Origin: Acanthosepion esculentum
Taxonomy: Eukaryota > Mollusca > Cephalopoda > Sepiida > Sepiidae
Length of the DNA: 64,000 bases
Assembly (NCBI GenBank): GCA_964036315.1
Contig: OZ038478.1
Span: 139,407,360-139,471,359, forward strand
Direction of reading: 5' to 3'
Shown here: positions 23,793 through 35,259 of the stretch, piece after piece
Numbering within the stretch: position 1 is the first letter of the stretch
Layout of the letters: each line of letters opens with the position of its first letter
The notes under the pieces: model-generated
The model's database searches: none
What the model was told of the DNA's origin: nothing
Seen by the model: the letters and a program-made list of their open reading frames with translations, nothing else
Translations under genes and position numbers: made by a program

Positions 23793-24013
23793 TCCTCTCT
23801 GCTCAAGGCAGAGAGTTTGACAGTATTGAACAATCTGTTTGACTCTTAATTTATAACAGCACCCCTCACGAAAGATGTATGCAGCACAACACAGAGTTTA
23901 CCGTAGGTTCTCAGAACCAAAGATATTCCCTTTGAATCCGCATAAACGCCTCATCCGGGTTCCTCTCTACTCAAGGTAGAGAGTTCGATAGTATTGAACA
24001 ATCTATGCGACTG
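23793..24013 (-). repeat. Duplicated hairpin motif in a gypsy LTR remnant
   Basis: Two roughly 55-bp direct repeats start near 23793 and 23961. Each holds a perfect 8-bp stem with the loop TCAAG: stem CTCTCTGC/GCAGAGAG at 23795-23815 and stem CTCTCTAC/GTAGAGAG at 23963-23983. The one difference in the stem is changed on both sides, so pairing is kept. Both are followed by a TATTGAACAATCT word. Confidence 0.85.
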
Positions 24014-24440
24014 TTCCCCCAAGGCCTTCTCTCCTACTAATCTTATAGTAGGTAGAAATATCCAATAGAGACTCTTTAAATGGTGGCCACCACAACACCG
24101 GCTTTTCAGCATGACTCCGTGTGGAGTCTTTTTTTATAATTACCACACAATAATTTTTATTTAACCAAATAAATAAACCCTTTTTCACAACAACAAAAAA
24201 ACAAAACCAGAAACAACCACTCTTCTGAAAAAGCTATATACATGAATTACATTCACAATCTTTTTTTAGTTTTACGACAAACAGTTTACGTGTTAACAAC
24301 AGTCTCTTTTTATTAAGGTCTCTATTCACTATTCCTAAATAATGAAAGAATAGATAAGTTTAATGGTAAATTATAATGTTAATAATTTCCAATAATCCAA
24401 TGCGTATTGTGCTTTTCTACTAATTCAAAGATCATAAGTG
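23960..24440 (-). mobile_element. 3' LTR remnant of a gypsy element
   Basis: On the + strand, 24006-24048 (GCGACTGTTCCCCCAAGGCC...) resembles 27118-27160 (TTGACTGTTCCCTAAGGGCT...). One lies beyond the 3' side and one beyond the 5' side of the gypsy coding relic between them, as expected for a pair of LTRs. The remaining LTR sequence is poorly conserved and I cannot place its exact ends. Confidence 0.5.
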
Positions 24441-25490
24441 AGGAGATGTTTTTTTTTACTCATTCTTTTCTTTTTCTGTAGACATGGTAGGGAATGAAAG
24501 ATGTTCAATAGCTTTTTCTTTTCGGATTAATTTCGAAAGTTTCCGTAAGTTTCCTTTTTCTTTTGGGTCTTCTGAGCTCTGGCACTGATTGCGGTATTGG
24601 AACCTCAAACGTGTCAAAGACAACGTCCCTAGTGTCATCTTTTATGGGATCCCTGTCGACTTCGCTTTCATATTGTTTTCTAATTTGCTTTAAATGACAT
24701 TTGTGTATAAACTTCGGTCCCTGAACCATATAAATCATGTTACCATTTTCTCTGTCTCTTGTTCCTATCTCCCAGTGAGCTTTATTATTCCTGAATTCAC
24801 CAAAAATATTTTTTCACCGATCTTAAAAGCGCTTTTTAAGCACTTTATTCCTATTCCCCGCTTTTGTTTCACTCAGAAGGAATTTTTCAATCTGTCAATT
24901 ACTTCTTGGGTGATATGGAGCCGTGGTAACATGTTCGATCAAGAATGACTGACAAAATTCCCTAAATTCACAGGATGTAAACTGTGTGTCATTGTCTATT
25001 ACGATATAGTCAACAACTCCGAAACGGGTAAATAGCTCGTACAAATACTTTACTGTCACCTTGAATATTTCAAGTGGACCAGCAAAATCAATGTGTATCC
25101 TCAACCAAAGACGGCCAGTTTTAGGCCAGAGATTGAATCTTATGAGGGGTGCTTTAGCAGCCAAATCCCACCGTTTGCCCGTTCATACAGTGTTTTCAAT
25201 ATCCTTGTCCATGTTGGTCCAGTAGACATAACTCCTCATAAGACTCTTCATTATTGAAGTTCCCGAATGTCCAACATAGAATTCCATTAATGTTCTTTTC
25301 TGTAGTATAGATGCGATTACTACACTGTCTCCGTACATTAGTATGTCGTTGCAGAGTGAGTAAATTTCTGAGATATTCTGGTCTTTACTATTTAGTTTGT
25401 CCTTTACTTCCTTTATGTACTCATCACCGGACGCTTTGTCTATTATCCCGTCAATTTTTATAGGAAGCTCCGTGACAGTATTGTACAAGT
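24440..25490 (-). pseudogene. Gypsy integrase relic
   Basis: 25488-25183 contains the integrase N-terminal region (LMEFYVGHSGTSIMKSLMRS, then YVYWTNMDKDIE), whose HHCC zinc-binding pattern is incomplete. 25164-24895 is the catalytic core with HIDFAGPLEI (first Asp) and IDNDTQFTS (second Asp), followed by HVTTAPYHPRSN. There the frame breaks and the region with the catalytic Glu (NGQAE in related elements) is missing. 24738-24505 is the C-terminal tail (FIHKCHLKQIRKQYE, then VPIPQSVPELRRPKRKRK). The tail is closely similar to that of the + strand relic near 51000. It is the last part of a pol gene and is inactive. Confidence 0.9.
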
Positions 25491-26440
25491 TACTTTTTAT
25501 TTCGACCTTTGTTCTTATGGCAGCAATGACTGTCTTCCAGGGGTTCAGGATACTTAGGTATCAATCTAGACAACCAGACGGCATGAGAAATTTTAATGGA
25601 TGGAAAAAACTCCATTTTGTAGTTATAATTGAGGAGAATGGTTCCCGATATTTGCAGTCTATTAGCAGTTTGTTTTAGCAGAACATTTTTGATCCAAAGA
25701 TAGTAAGGTGTGGACAATGGTCTGCCTGCAACAAAAAGTACCTTCCATGAATAAATCTATGAAATTTAGTCGCCGCAAAAATGATTCCTAAGGCGTCTTT
25801 TTCTATTTGTGACTAACCCCTTTCGGATGGCAATAGCGTACTAGATGCAGGGGCGATTGGCCTTACCGATCCATCCTTTAACTTGTGTACAATGCACGCC
25901 CCGATGTCATAGGAGCTAGCATCGCTGGCTACAATGATTTCATGGTTTTGATCATAATGAGTCAGGAACAGATCTGATGTTAGGACCTCCTTTATTTTCT
26001 CAGATGCTTCCTGGCATTTGGTTGTCCATTCCCGCTCTTTATCTTTTCTCAATAATTCATATTTGGGTCGGCACGTCTTCCGTCTTTGTCAATTATTTGC
26101 CCCAAGTACTTAATCCTCTCTAAGAAAAATTCGCACTTCCCGTGAATCCGTAATCCTGGAGTCTCATGAACACCTGCCAGACGTGCGATTTGTGTTCCTC
26201 GGTGCTCGCGCTTTTCATTAGGACGTCATCAAGATAGGTCACCGCAAAATCGAGTTCATTTAACATCAGGCCCATGGCCTATTGAAAAAATTTGTATAAA
26301 CCCTTGTGGGTCTTTATCCAAAGGAGCTTCGAGCATTCCTCATCCACGAGTATTTGTAGATATGGATCGCTTAAGTCAATCTGAGCTTAGCGAAGGGGAT
26401 AATGTTGATCCTTTACGGATCTGTTCAGCCCTGTACAGAA
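25490..26440 (-). pseudogene. Gypsy reverse transcriptase / RNase H relic with internal deletions
   Basis: Read on the minus strand from 26430: ADFCTGLNRSVKDQHYPL, QIDLSDPYLQILVDEECS, then THKGLYKF and ELDFAVTYLDDVLMKSAS, with the YLDD catalytic box at 26225-26236. 26052-25813 is the RT thumb to RNase H start (CQEASEKIKEVL, then VASDASSYDIGACI, in which D is the first RNase H carboxylate). Compared with the usual gypsy order, residues are missing between HYPL and QIDLS, and between GLYKF and the YLDD helix. Two separate in-domain deletions are implied. Confidence 0.88.
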
Positions 26441-26475
26441 ATCAGCCCATGACAAAAAATTCTGTGCTTTTTTTA

Positions 26476-26658
26476 TTAATATAGTGTTTGAAAGAGGATT
26501 TCTTCAAGTTTCTGTTGTCTTACCTGAATTTCTAGGTGTGATTCATCAAATTCCTTCTGGAATTCTGCTTTTTCTCGTTGAAATTGCTCTTGTCTTTCTT
26601 GATATTTCTGTTCCAACAGTAGTTGTTGTTCCTGTTGGTGTTTCACCAACTCTCGCAT
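26476..26658 (-). pseudogene. Coiled-coil fragment, probably gag N-terminus
   Basis: The 60-residue minus-strand frame is rich in Glu, Gln and Lys (HQQEQQLLLEQKYQERQEQF) and would form a coiled coil. Gypsy gag proteins often start this way. It lies only about 35 bp upstream of the RT remnant, so most of gag, the protease and the RT fingers must have been deleted. Gag identity is inference from position and composition. Confidence 0.45.
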
Positions 26659-26999
26659 TGCTCGTCCATTTTACTGCAGTGGTACATAAAATTAAGAAAT
26701 GAGACGGGGGAATTTTTTTTCTCTTTACCCTCTTATCCAACAATAAGTCTCTTTGACCTGTACGATACTTTTACTGAAAAAATTAAAAGCGAGAGAGGGG
26801 GTAATTTTTTACTTTACCCTATTAGCGAAAACAATTTGATTTGTATAGTTCTTTTACTAACTTGTTGGAATGGGGAAAAACAACAAGGTTCACCAACTTT
26901 CTTACCAACCACTGAATTGAACTTGTAGAATTCCTATTGTTTTGAAGAGTCTCTTTTTTTTACTTCCAGAGTTATAATTAACACTGGGTACCCTTTTGT

Positions 27000-27300
27000 C
27001 GTAGAGTTTGATTAGAATTCCTTTTTTCACGACTGTTGTAGACACTGGCAAAAATGATTTAACGTGAAGTATTACACGACTAGTGAGTGTGTGTCGGTTG
27101 ACCCAGCGTTTAATCTATTTGACTGTTCCCTAAGGGCTTCTCTTCTAATAATTTTAACCACAAGTGATCTCTTTTTTGTTGTCTTGCCATCAAGGCTACA
27201 GCTACGCGTTTTTTCATTGTTTTTAACTAAGTCTAAGGCGGGAATGAAAAATGTTCCTGCTAACTAAAGATAAACTTTTTATACAAAACAGTTATTGAAA
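27000..27300 (-). mobile_element. 5' LTR remnant of the gypsy element
   Basis: Contains the partner of the 24006-24048 segment at 27118-27160. With it, the element would span about 23.8-27.3 kb, about half the length of a complete gypsy element. This agrees with the deletions seen in the coding part. Confidence 0.45.
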
Positions 27301-27588
27301 ATATAATACATAAACGAAGCATTTGAAAAGTAACTGAATTGTTCAATATCCAAACTAGTTGGTATTTGAAATCTGATTTCGTATTTAACCGCTAGCAGTC
27401 AACGTGTTGATCAATGGAAAACCTTTATTAGCTATCACAGACTTTAGACAGTCCTCTTATTTTATCACCAGACACCGATATTATCAACGAAGATTTTGGT
27501 CTACCAATCCTTAAGGGTTCCCCGATTTTACTTGTAAATCAACTCTCATCGTTGTCCATGAACCATATTCCACCAAACTTGACATGTA
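27301..27588. other. Unassigned spacer
   Basis: No feature seen between the gypsy remnant and copy 2 of the 3-kb repeat. Confidence 0.5.
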
Positions 27589-27971
27589 TTTTGCGCATTT
27601 TCCTTAATTACATCTGAATCTGATCTCTGATGTCCGGCCCAAAATGATTTTAAATGGTTGGCATTAAAAAGTAACTGAGAAAGTTTCAAAATCGACCTTT
27701 CAACGAATTCTTTTATTATAAGAATCAAAAAAGCATTAACATAAGACATGACATCCACGAGAATCCGATTAAATCGACTTTTCTTTCTACCATCCCAGCA
27801 TTGATGGCAATACTTCAAAACAATAGGTTGTAGAGGACCGGTGTGTGTGTTGCGTGTTTTTATTGTATTAGGGACACGTGCGTTTATCCCCTGCAAATAA
27901 AAGGAGGTCCAACTACAAGAACAATGCCGGACTCAAGTTGTCCAACCGAAGATGTAAAAAAGACAAACAAT

Positions 27972-27976
<5 letters not shown>

Positions 27977-28040
<64 letters not shown>
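27977..28040. repeat. (TA)n microsatellite expanded in copy 2 only
   Basis: About 32 TA units between ACCGA and AACAAATATATG. Copy 1 has about 5 units at the same place (8212-8221). This is a direct example of microsatellite growth inside a repeat after duplication. Confidence 0.95.
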
Positions 28041-28043
<3 letters not shown>

Positions 28044-29473
28044 AAATATATGTATTAAACAAAATAATTTTACAATGGACAATAAAATTTGTTTGTATGT
28101 GTGTGTGTATGTAAATATTGGTGTCTGTTCTTTGGTGAATGTTCGTACGTACGTGTATGTGTGTATCATGTTCATGGCGTCTCCCACAAATGGGAAGACG
28201 CGGATCTTTTATGAGGACTTATATTGTAGTCGCTGAAATGAAGAAATGAAAAAGAGAACGAGGCGTGGATTCGCCCAGTATTTATAGTATGTGAAGAATG
28301 ACTCCTATTGACAATTCGGGAATTAAGGAGGAGCTAACTCCGATAATAACCACCACAGATTGAAAGTTGTAGGAAACGAAAAATTTAATATGTAAAAAGA
28401 AGTTTTGAATATTGTCCTTGTGAACTGAAAAGAAAAGCTGTCGGAAGTGTGGCTGAAATGCGTGATTCGACGAAATGTGCTTGTGCTATCATCAGGGTGC
28501 TGTATATTTTTCTCTAGTGGGTCAGAGTCGGAGCATGTCCTGGAAGAAACGTCGGTGAGTGTTCAGCGTTTGCTATTAAAATTTGTCTTTATCCAATGCT
28601 CCACGTTGAATTAGCTTTGTCGTCCCGTCGCACTGTTTCCCGACCGTAGTTTTGTCTGAAAACGAGCTTTTTTGTTTGCTATGCGTGGATAAATTTCGTG
28701 CACAAAATTAAATAGAAGCAACGTTGTGGCAAAGTTGAACTGATGTGGAATTTCTACCGAGTGTCGAATGAATGTTTGAGAGAATTTGCTATTATTGTCG
28801 ATTGAATATCGTACTTACAAATTCTTAGTTTGTTCGAGTTGCATCGTTGCAGAATGAAGATAAAGGACTCTGAGTCGCCTTTTGAGATGTGGTTTCACAC
28901 TTTATCTATTTCAGTCCAGAAGAAGAGAGTGTTAATTAGTTGAAAATGGCGTTACGTTTTCCGTTTCGTAAACCGCGTTAAATTGGATCAAACGTCACCG
29001 AAAGAAAGAAAAGGTCCAGCAAATAGACAAGTGGGAGAAGGAGTGTTGTAATTATTCAATTGTTATTCAAGGTAGAGTATTACTGAATAGGAATGTTATA
29101 AGGGGATATAGGGGGTGGGGTCAAGGGTTGAGTATTATGAGGATATGTACGGTAGATAACAGTTGACCCTCGTCTTAAAATGTTAAGATTTTAGTGATCA
29201 GGGAAGCATAGACACTGAAGTTTGTTTCATATTGCAACATGGTATTACTATAAATTTTTGTAATTCCTTACAACAATAACGACACTTTGACATCATTTTG
29301 ATTATTTCCTATTAATTTTAAATCCTTTATGCAGTAGAAACAGGCACAATGAACGAGAAATTAATTTTAATCGCTCGACAAGACTCAGCTAGTCATTATT
29401 AAAGACTCGTGTATGTTATATAGCACTTCCAGCAAGATGATCATATCTTGGGTCCCAGAGTGTTGTTTACATG

Positions 29474-29479
<6 letters not shown>

Positions 29480-29531
<52 letters not shown>
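29480..29531. repeat. (TA)n microsatellite
   Basis: About 26 TA units. It is the homologue of the longer tract at 9605-9681. Confidence 0.95.
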
Positions 29532-29536
<5 letters not shown>

Positions 29537-29562
29537 TATAATACATTACAATAAAAACATTT

Positions 29563-29596
29563 TACATCGCTACACAAAAACTTATGTAGCGATGTA
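29563..29596. repeat. Perfect 12-bp hairpin, copy 2
   Basis: TACATCGCTACA (29563-29574) and TGTAGCGATGTA (29585-29596), identical to the arms at 9721-9754. Confidence 0.88.
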
Positions 29597-29607
29597 AAAG
29601 ATGATAT

Positions 29608-29832
29608 GTGTTGATACCACTGAGTTTTAAAGGAACACTATCATTTTTCAACAACAATGCCTATCGTAACAGAACGTCCCTTTCGAAATATTTTTGGCAC
29701 TTAAAAGGAGTTTACAAAATTTCAAAGGTAAAATGGAAAATATTAAAAATAACTAGAACCTCTATATCTTTATATGATACATGTAACCTGTTTACAAGAA
29801 ATATTTCATATTATAAATTTTCCCAACAATAA
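29608..29832 (+). pseudogene. Penelope-like element GIY-YIG domain relic, copy 2
   Basis: An open frame of 74 residues reads SFKGTLSFFNNNAYRNRTSL, then SKYFWHLKGVYK, KVKWKILKITR and ends in an ISYYKFSQQ tail. This is the second half of a GIY-YIG endonuclease as fused to Penelope-type reverse transcriptases. The usual landmarks are a phenylalanine before the basic stretch, 'T-x-LSK-x-x-W-x-LK', 'W-x-I-L' and a Cys near the end. The first half, with the GIY and YIG strands, is lost at the hairpin. The product would be non-functional. Confidence 0.6.
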
Positions 29833-30769
29833 AAACCTGTTAAAACAATGAAATACATAAACGTTACGATGACGTCATTGCCTACCCTTCACCTTAAAAT
29901 ATAGATAAAAAAATTGTTAATAATCACATATTTTAGTTGTTTAGCCATTATTATATTAGTATATAATGGTCCATACAACATTTATTTGATTTATTAAAAT
30001 ATAATATTGCCAAGTTTTACTGGCTATTCCCTAAATGACCATTTGATTCGAGTATAGCATGAATTGAAGACATGGTCCCATGTGTAAGTAAATAGAATCG
30101 CTTCTTCCACAATACTGAGTTGGCTTTTGTTTTTGTACTATTGTATTTATTCATTAATATATTTTCGAACATAATTCTTAACTTTAAGACTAATTTTCAG
30201 ACTAGTCAGGTTATTTGTAAATTAACAAAATATCGTCATAAACATAAATAGGACGTGTAAATTATTCGTTTTTTGGCAAGTAATGAGGCTTTATTATGCT
30301 AGATAAAAAAGAGGGCAAAGGTGAAGAAATATATCTCGTTTTCTATTTTTTCCCTTTCTTTGTCTTATTTTATTGAAACGTAATGTCGCCATTCCCAAAT
30401 TGTAAGTACAAAGAATCGCTTTTTCCACAATGATGGATAATCGCACATTGTTTTAGTAAGGAGCAATGGGACTTATACTTTAAATCTTAATTTAAATAAA
30501 AAAACTCCCCTTTTCGGAAAGTATTTCAGTCGAAATGTCGGCGACTAAACTGAATATCTCACTCCGAGTTACGAGTGAGACGGCTCGTTAGCAAGCCATA
30601 AAGATGAAAAACAAAACCTAACAAAGGGCGGATAAAAAATAGTTTTAAGAAATCAAGAAATCATCCAAAAAATTTTGTTAAATACAACCGATAAATTCTG
30701 TCTATCTAATATTTTATTGTATTTTTTTAAATAATATATAGTATTAAATATGTAAAAAGATTTTTTGTA

Positions 30770-31285
30770 GGGAATGAAAAATGCGACACCAAAAGGGCCA
30801 TTGTGTTAGGGAAAGATGCCTTCCAAAAGCTAAGAATTAGTTAAAAAGTGTAAAACTCATATAATGTTGATCCTCCTATATGACAGTAAAGGCTGGACAA
30901 TCTGATCGGATGAAGAAGAGACTTGAGGCAACAAATATGTCGTTCTACAAAAGGATGCTGAGAATAGAATGAAGTGACCATCTGAGCAATGACTAAGTTT
31001 TAGAGAAAGTAGAAACAAAAGGTACAGTTATACTTGATATGAGAAAGAGACAGTTGAAATGCCTTGTGTAAATAATGAGGAATAAGCGCTTATAAAGGTT
31101 TCCGCTAACAGGACATATTAAAGGCAATGGAAAGAAGAGAACAACCTACGTAAAGAGCATCAGTAAATGGTTAATAGAACAAGGATTTTGGGATAGATTG
31201 AGAAAATATAAAATTTACAAAAAAAGCAGAATATTGTACAGAACCATGATCGTCCACGTCCTGAACGTACACGGTACATTGCAGA
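30770..31285 (+). mobile_element. RTE/CFDP2-like LINE C-terminal fragment
   Basis: The order DTKRAIVLGKDAFQKLRIS (about 30787), a degraded middle, a degenerate 'RQLK-LG' region near 31045 and YRTMIVHVLN-HGT at 31237-31271 matches the end of the LINEs at 13.4-13.9 kb and 46.0-46.6 kb. Stops occur every few codons, so this copy is clearly older than the other two. Confidence 0.7.
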
Positions 31286-31289
31286 AGAT

Positions 31290-33315
31290 ATCGGGATAAA
31301 AATGACTGATGAACCGACCGAATTTCATGTTTTATTCTGGAGGCAAAAGATCGAGATAATTATGTTTTTCACACCAGTACCAAACCTAGGTATTCAAGAC
31401 CAGCTAAGAACCAGAATTTTGAATGACGATCTTAAAAGAAAGTAGATTAAATGATTTAAGCAGAGCAACTCCTTAGCAAAAAAGTATTATTTAACAATCG
31501 TTTATATCTTTAGAGTATTGAGTGGGGGCGAATTGGCAAACGTAGGTATAATTGAGCACGTGGCTGCATTGATTGCGGATGTAGCTCGAGGTGGTAAGTT
31601 CTAACGTGCGAGAACGTAGAATCAATACGTAATTATATTCTGGCTGTTTACAGTATCTATTGTATGTATATATTTGTAACATTCGCATCACAAGAGCCGA
31701 ACTTTATGACCCCAAAATCTAAAGGGTAGCCAATATTTTCTCAACATGGCAATTACTGCAACAGCGAATCATTTTTCGCTTTCGGTTTCAAAATTTTTTG
31801 TATGTTTCCTCGCACACTTACTTCCGCTCCATATCCAAACGTACACACTCAGGCACACTTTGAATTATTTACCATTTTCAATTTCTTGCATCTCTTCGGT
31901 TAATTTAATGTTTCTCAGGAGCCGGGATTGAATTTTCTTCTGAAATGCACAACGAATTTTAGATTTAAGGTGTGCACATAAAATTCGCGTAGAATGGGCA
32001 CATTTCTTGCTAAAATTATATGGATTCGATGAAGCTTTTTAATCAATTTTCTCCATGCAAGGCAATATAGGGACAAGGAGATTAAGGGTTAGTGAATATT
32101 AGTGAATGTGGAAAAAACACCATTAAGGAGAGTGAACACTAAAAGAACACAAGACAAAAGATAGCGATTGACATTGCATTTGATTTTTGAAGATAGAATT
32201 TTACTGGGAAGAAATAATCCGGAAGAGAGATCCACAAGCGAGAAGTAGGATAGAATATACTGTTATCATAAAATATACGGTTACATATCGCCATTTCATA
32301 GAGTCTATGTAGCAATAAAAACAATTACCATGAAAGAATTGATAGAAACGTTACCCTGTAAATACATTTCGGTGGTGAGAAAGTGATTGAATCCGAGATG
32401 CTACATCAGAACCAATAACATTGCAGATTCTTCCTTGGATTTTATCAACAAATTATATGGGATCACCAAACCAGCGAGCAAGAATGGTAAACGTATAAAT
32501 ATGTAAGATGAACATATGTCAGCGAACATTCAGTGAACCAACTTTCTTAGTAGCAGATCGAGCAAATGATAAGCACAGTTAACACATTTTTCCTTCATCA
32601 TTTATATACAAAATTCTGGTGAGGGACAACTTAGTTATGTCATAGCATTTTAACATTCCATTATTTATTTCTGTATGTTCTTCGGTCTTAATAATTTGCT
32701 TAATTTCTCGAAGACAATTTGCGTTATACACCTCCCGATTTCTGTGTGAACATATGAATCGAAATAGAGAATTTAAAAAAATGGAAAATTTTCAATTAAA
32801 GATGATCAGCAAGTATCTCTTAATAAACATGAGATAATACAAACTATTATATTAAATAGATAAACATGAAAATCAAATAAAATTAAAAATAATAACATTG
32901 ATTATAAATTGATCGTGGCGTTTTATACTACACACTTACATATCTAACAACTGAAGGCGCTAAACTGGTGGTCTATTTCAAATGTTCATAGTGAGGTAAA
33001 GTGAACCAGATAATCAGCTTTTGGTATTTTTACCAGCGAGAATGGTATGCACAAATGTTATGTAGGCGAGTTACAGAAACATTTTCTGTTGTCTATTTAT
33101 TGTTTATCACTGTGAAAAATAGCTATATTTTCTCTTCACTAAGCTTTTGTATACTCTTATTTTTATTCTTATTATTTCCTTGGATTTGCGTTGTATGCAC
33201 ATTTTTTTCTGGGTCCCAAACAGAGACCTAAGTTCAGAAACAACTTCATGACATTTTCCACTGATGAGTTTTGTAAAAAATACAAAAGCTAATATCATAC
33301 ACATATTATACAGAT
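31290..33315. other. Region with no recognisable gene
   Basis: AT-rich, frames below 80 residues, none with a recognisable domain. No tandem repeats seen. Confidence 0.5.
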
Positions 33316-33319
33316 AAAG

Positions 33320-33750
33320 ATCTTCGTAATGTGTGAGCTGAAGTTGAAAGTACACTTGTTTGTATTTCTTTTAGGCATGGCCTAACAAGAAACCCTTCAA
33401 TGCGGCTATCGGTACCTTTTCCATTTAATCATAGGGATTCAACTACAACTAGAATTATTGCCACATAATTTGCCACAATTTTTGAGATTTTCAATTCGTG
33501 ATCCTTGTATTTTGATATTTCGCAAGATCTTCAAAGATACATTACACTTGACAGGCACTGTCATGTTAATAAGAAAGCCCATTCTGTTCTTGTGGTCACG
33601 ATAACGATGTCTGGTCGATTAGCTTTGATTGTCCTGTCTGTGTGTATTGCAATATCCCATAAAATTATTAGAGATCCTAGCCCTGGAACCGGGCCTGGAT
33701 GATGTTCATATACATTTCTTGCACTTTCCTCCAGTAAAAGTTGCATATTT
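33320..33750 (-). pseudogene. LINE polyprotein C-terminal relic (different LINE family)
   Basis: The minus strand gives EHHPGPVPGLGSLIILWD, then IAIHTDRTIKANRPDIVIV. This corresponds to the widespread 'ILWDF-I-TDR-I-A-RPDIV' segment found at the very end of many invertebrate LINE polyproteins. Next come a broken stretch (SKYKDHELKISKIVANYVAI) and EIQTSVLSTSAHTLRRSL near 33325, the usual 'LLGTARILRK'-type end. No RT core is present nearby. Family assignment rests on this motif order. Confidence 0.6.
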
Positions 33751-33754
33751 CCTA

Positions 33755-34695
33755 GTGCAGATACTGGCCAAATCTATCATGACTAGTTTTACATTCAGTG
33801 GGTGTTAACATCGTATAACCGGATGCAAAATGGCCAAATGTTTCTGAATATTTATAACAATATCTGCCATTCGGGTTGACAAATTTTTAGTGTGTGTGAT
33901 TGGAAAATTTTAGTTAGTATGTTTGCTTGGCAATTTCTTCGGTTTCAGCTTTTCACCATGCACTACGTTACCACTGAAGGTTACGAGGCTTGTCTACATC
34001 AGCTTGTCTGGTATGGGCAGAGTATTGAGTATAAATAATCTTATCTTGCCAAAGTTTCTGTATTTGGTACAAGGCATTTGCTTTCTTTTTTATATTCTTT
34101 GCCGCTGCAGTAGATCATTGTGGCCTATTTGCACTTCTTCACCCACTTAAAATTCCCTTTTGAATTTGTTGGCTTTCTATACTACTAAATAAATTTTCTT
34201 ATTTCTTTCATGTTCGTTGACATCCAGAATTCTGTAATTTCCAGGTATCTTTGAAAACCAATTGTTGTGGGATTTTAAGACAGTTCTAGTTGAACTAATT
34301 CTCCTCACGAAGATCTTCTCGTTCTACTTTACCCCCTGTTTTGTCTTAGTGTCATTATCGCGTTGATTGAGCTGAAATGATTTTTTAAAAATAATTTATT
34401 TCAAGAGAACTAAACAGTTTTGCAAACATATTTTTTGGTTGAATCTACGCTACTTTCTATGGAATACATTTAATGGTTTCCTTACTTTAATCTTGATTAT
34501 TACTTCGCTTAGCTTCTGATAGCAGTTGAAAAAATATGAAAAGCAACAATATGCATAACCAAAGTTTCGAAAAGGTTTTTTTTATATCTGACACTAGTTC
34601 TTATTAATATAAACTTTTTTATACTGGGTACGTATGTTTGTGTTGTTAAACCTGCTTGTTTTAATTTATTAAACTGGCCGGAAATGAGAAGTTCT
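33755..34695. other. Unassigned spacer
   Basis: No domain recognised in either strand. Confidence 0.45.
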
Positions 34696-34699
34696 ACTA

Positions 34700-34745
34700 A
34701 ATATAAAATTCCTCCTCCGACCGGAATCGAACCCGCCCTTTAACC
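34700..34745 (-). ncRNA. tRNA-like B-box (possible SINE or tRNA-derived fragment)
   Basis: The minus strand contains GGGTTCGATTCCGGTCGGAG (34721-34740). Its GGTTCGATTCC is a perfect match to the Pol III B-box consensus GGTTCGANTCC. A clear A-box, a cloverleaf and an anticodon arm are not evident upstream, so this is not called a functional tRNA. Confidence 0.35.
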
Positions 34746-34889
34746 AGAAGTAAACTACAGGAATGCTGTTTCGATTTTTCTGAGACAGATTTTTCTTTAT
34801 TAGGACCTCTGAAATTAGAGGTAACAGCGGAAACACATGTATCCACTAAATAATAGGAAATACTCATTTATTGAATTGATTTTCGATAC

Positions 34890-35030
34890 CCGCTGCTAGT
34901 TACTGTGTAGTACTTCTCGGACTTACTATTAATACAGGAGTAAATAGTTCTTTCATCATCATAAATACCGATTGGCAACTTATGACATCGGGAAGGTCGA
35001 TGATGAAGATAAGAAATAACGCAATTCCAA
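34890..35030 (-). mobile_element. Short LINE RT fragment with a damaged catalytic box
   Basis: The minus strand reads IGIYDDERTIYSCINSKSE, corresponding to VGIYADDTTIYSCLKSKS of the LINE at 37.2-40.4 kb. The bases around GTCGATGATGAAGATAAG also match 37950-37966. It is an isolated piece of about 140 bp around the RT active site. The box reads YDDE where the relative has YADD. It ends at a (TA)n/(GT)n tract. Confidence 0.75.
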
Positions 35031-35145
<115 letters not shown>

Positions 35146-35259
35146 GGAGTAATTTCCACAATAGAACTTGTAGTCGGACTAAATGCGTCCTAAATGGGGT
35201 AAACGTACACAAACGTTAGGAACTTGTAATAAAGTGTTACGCAGAGTAATCGAGTTGTG

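Larger units (their letters stand above)
27589..30631 (+). repeat. 3.04-kb dispersed repeat, copy 2
   Basis: Direct copy of 7826-10915. It keeps the same order: the TGCGCATTTTCCTTAATTAC start, the (TA)n tracts, the CGTCTCCCACAAATG motif, the hairpin and the GTGAGACGGCTCGTTA end. Differences include a new 64-bp (TA)n tract at 27977-28040, where copy 1 has only GATATATATATAAAC, and the absence of the 160 bp present in copy 1. Neither copy keeps an open frame across its length. Confidence 0.85.

Noticed and set aside
34700..34745. Functional tRNA gene
   Set aside because: A good B-box but no convincing cloverleaf, anticodon arm or A-box. Kept only as a low-confidence tRNA-like fragment.
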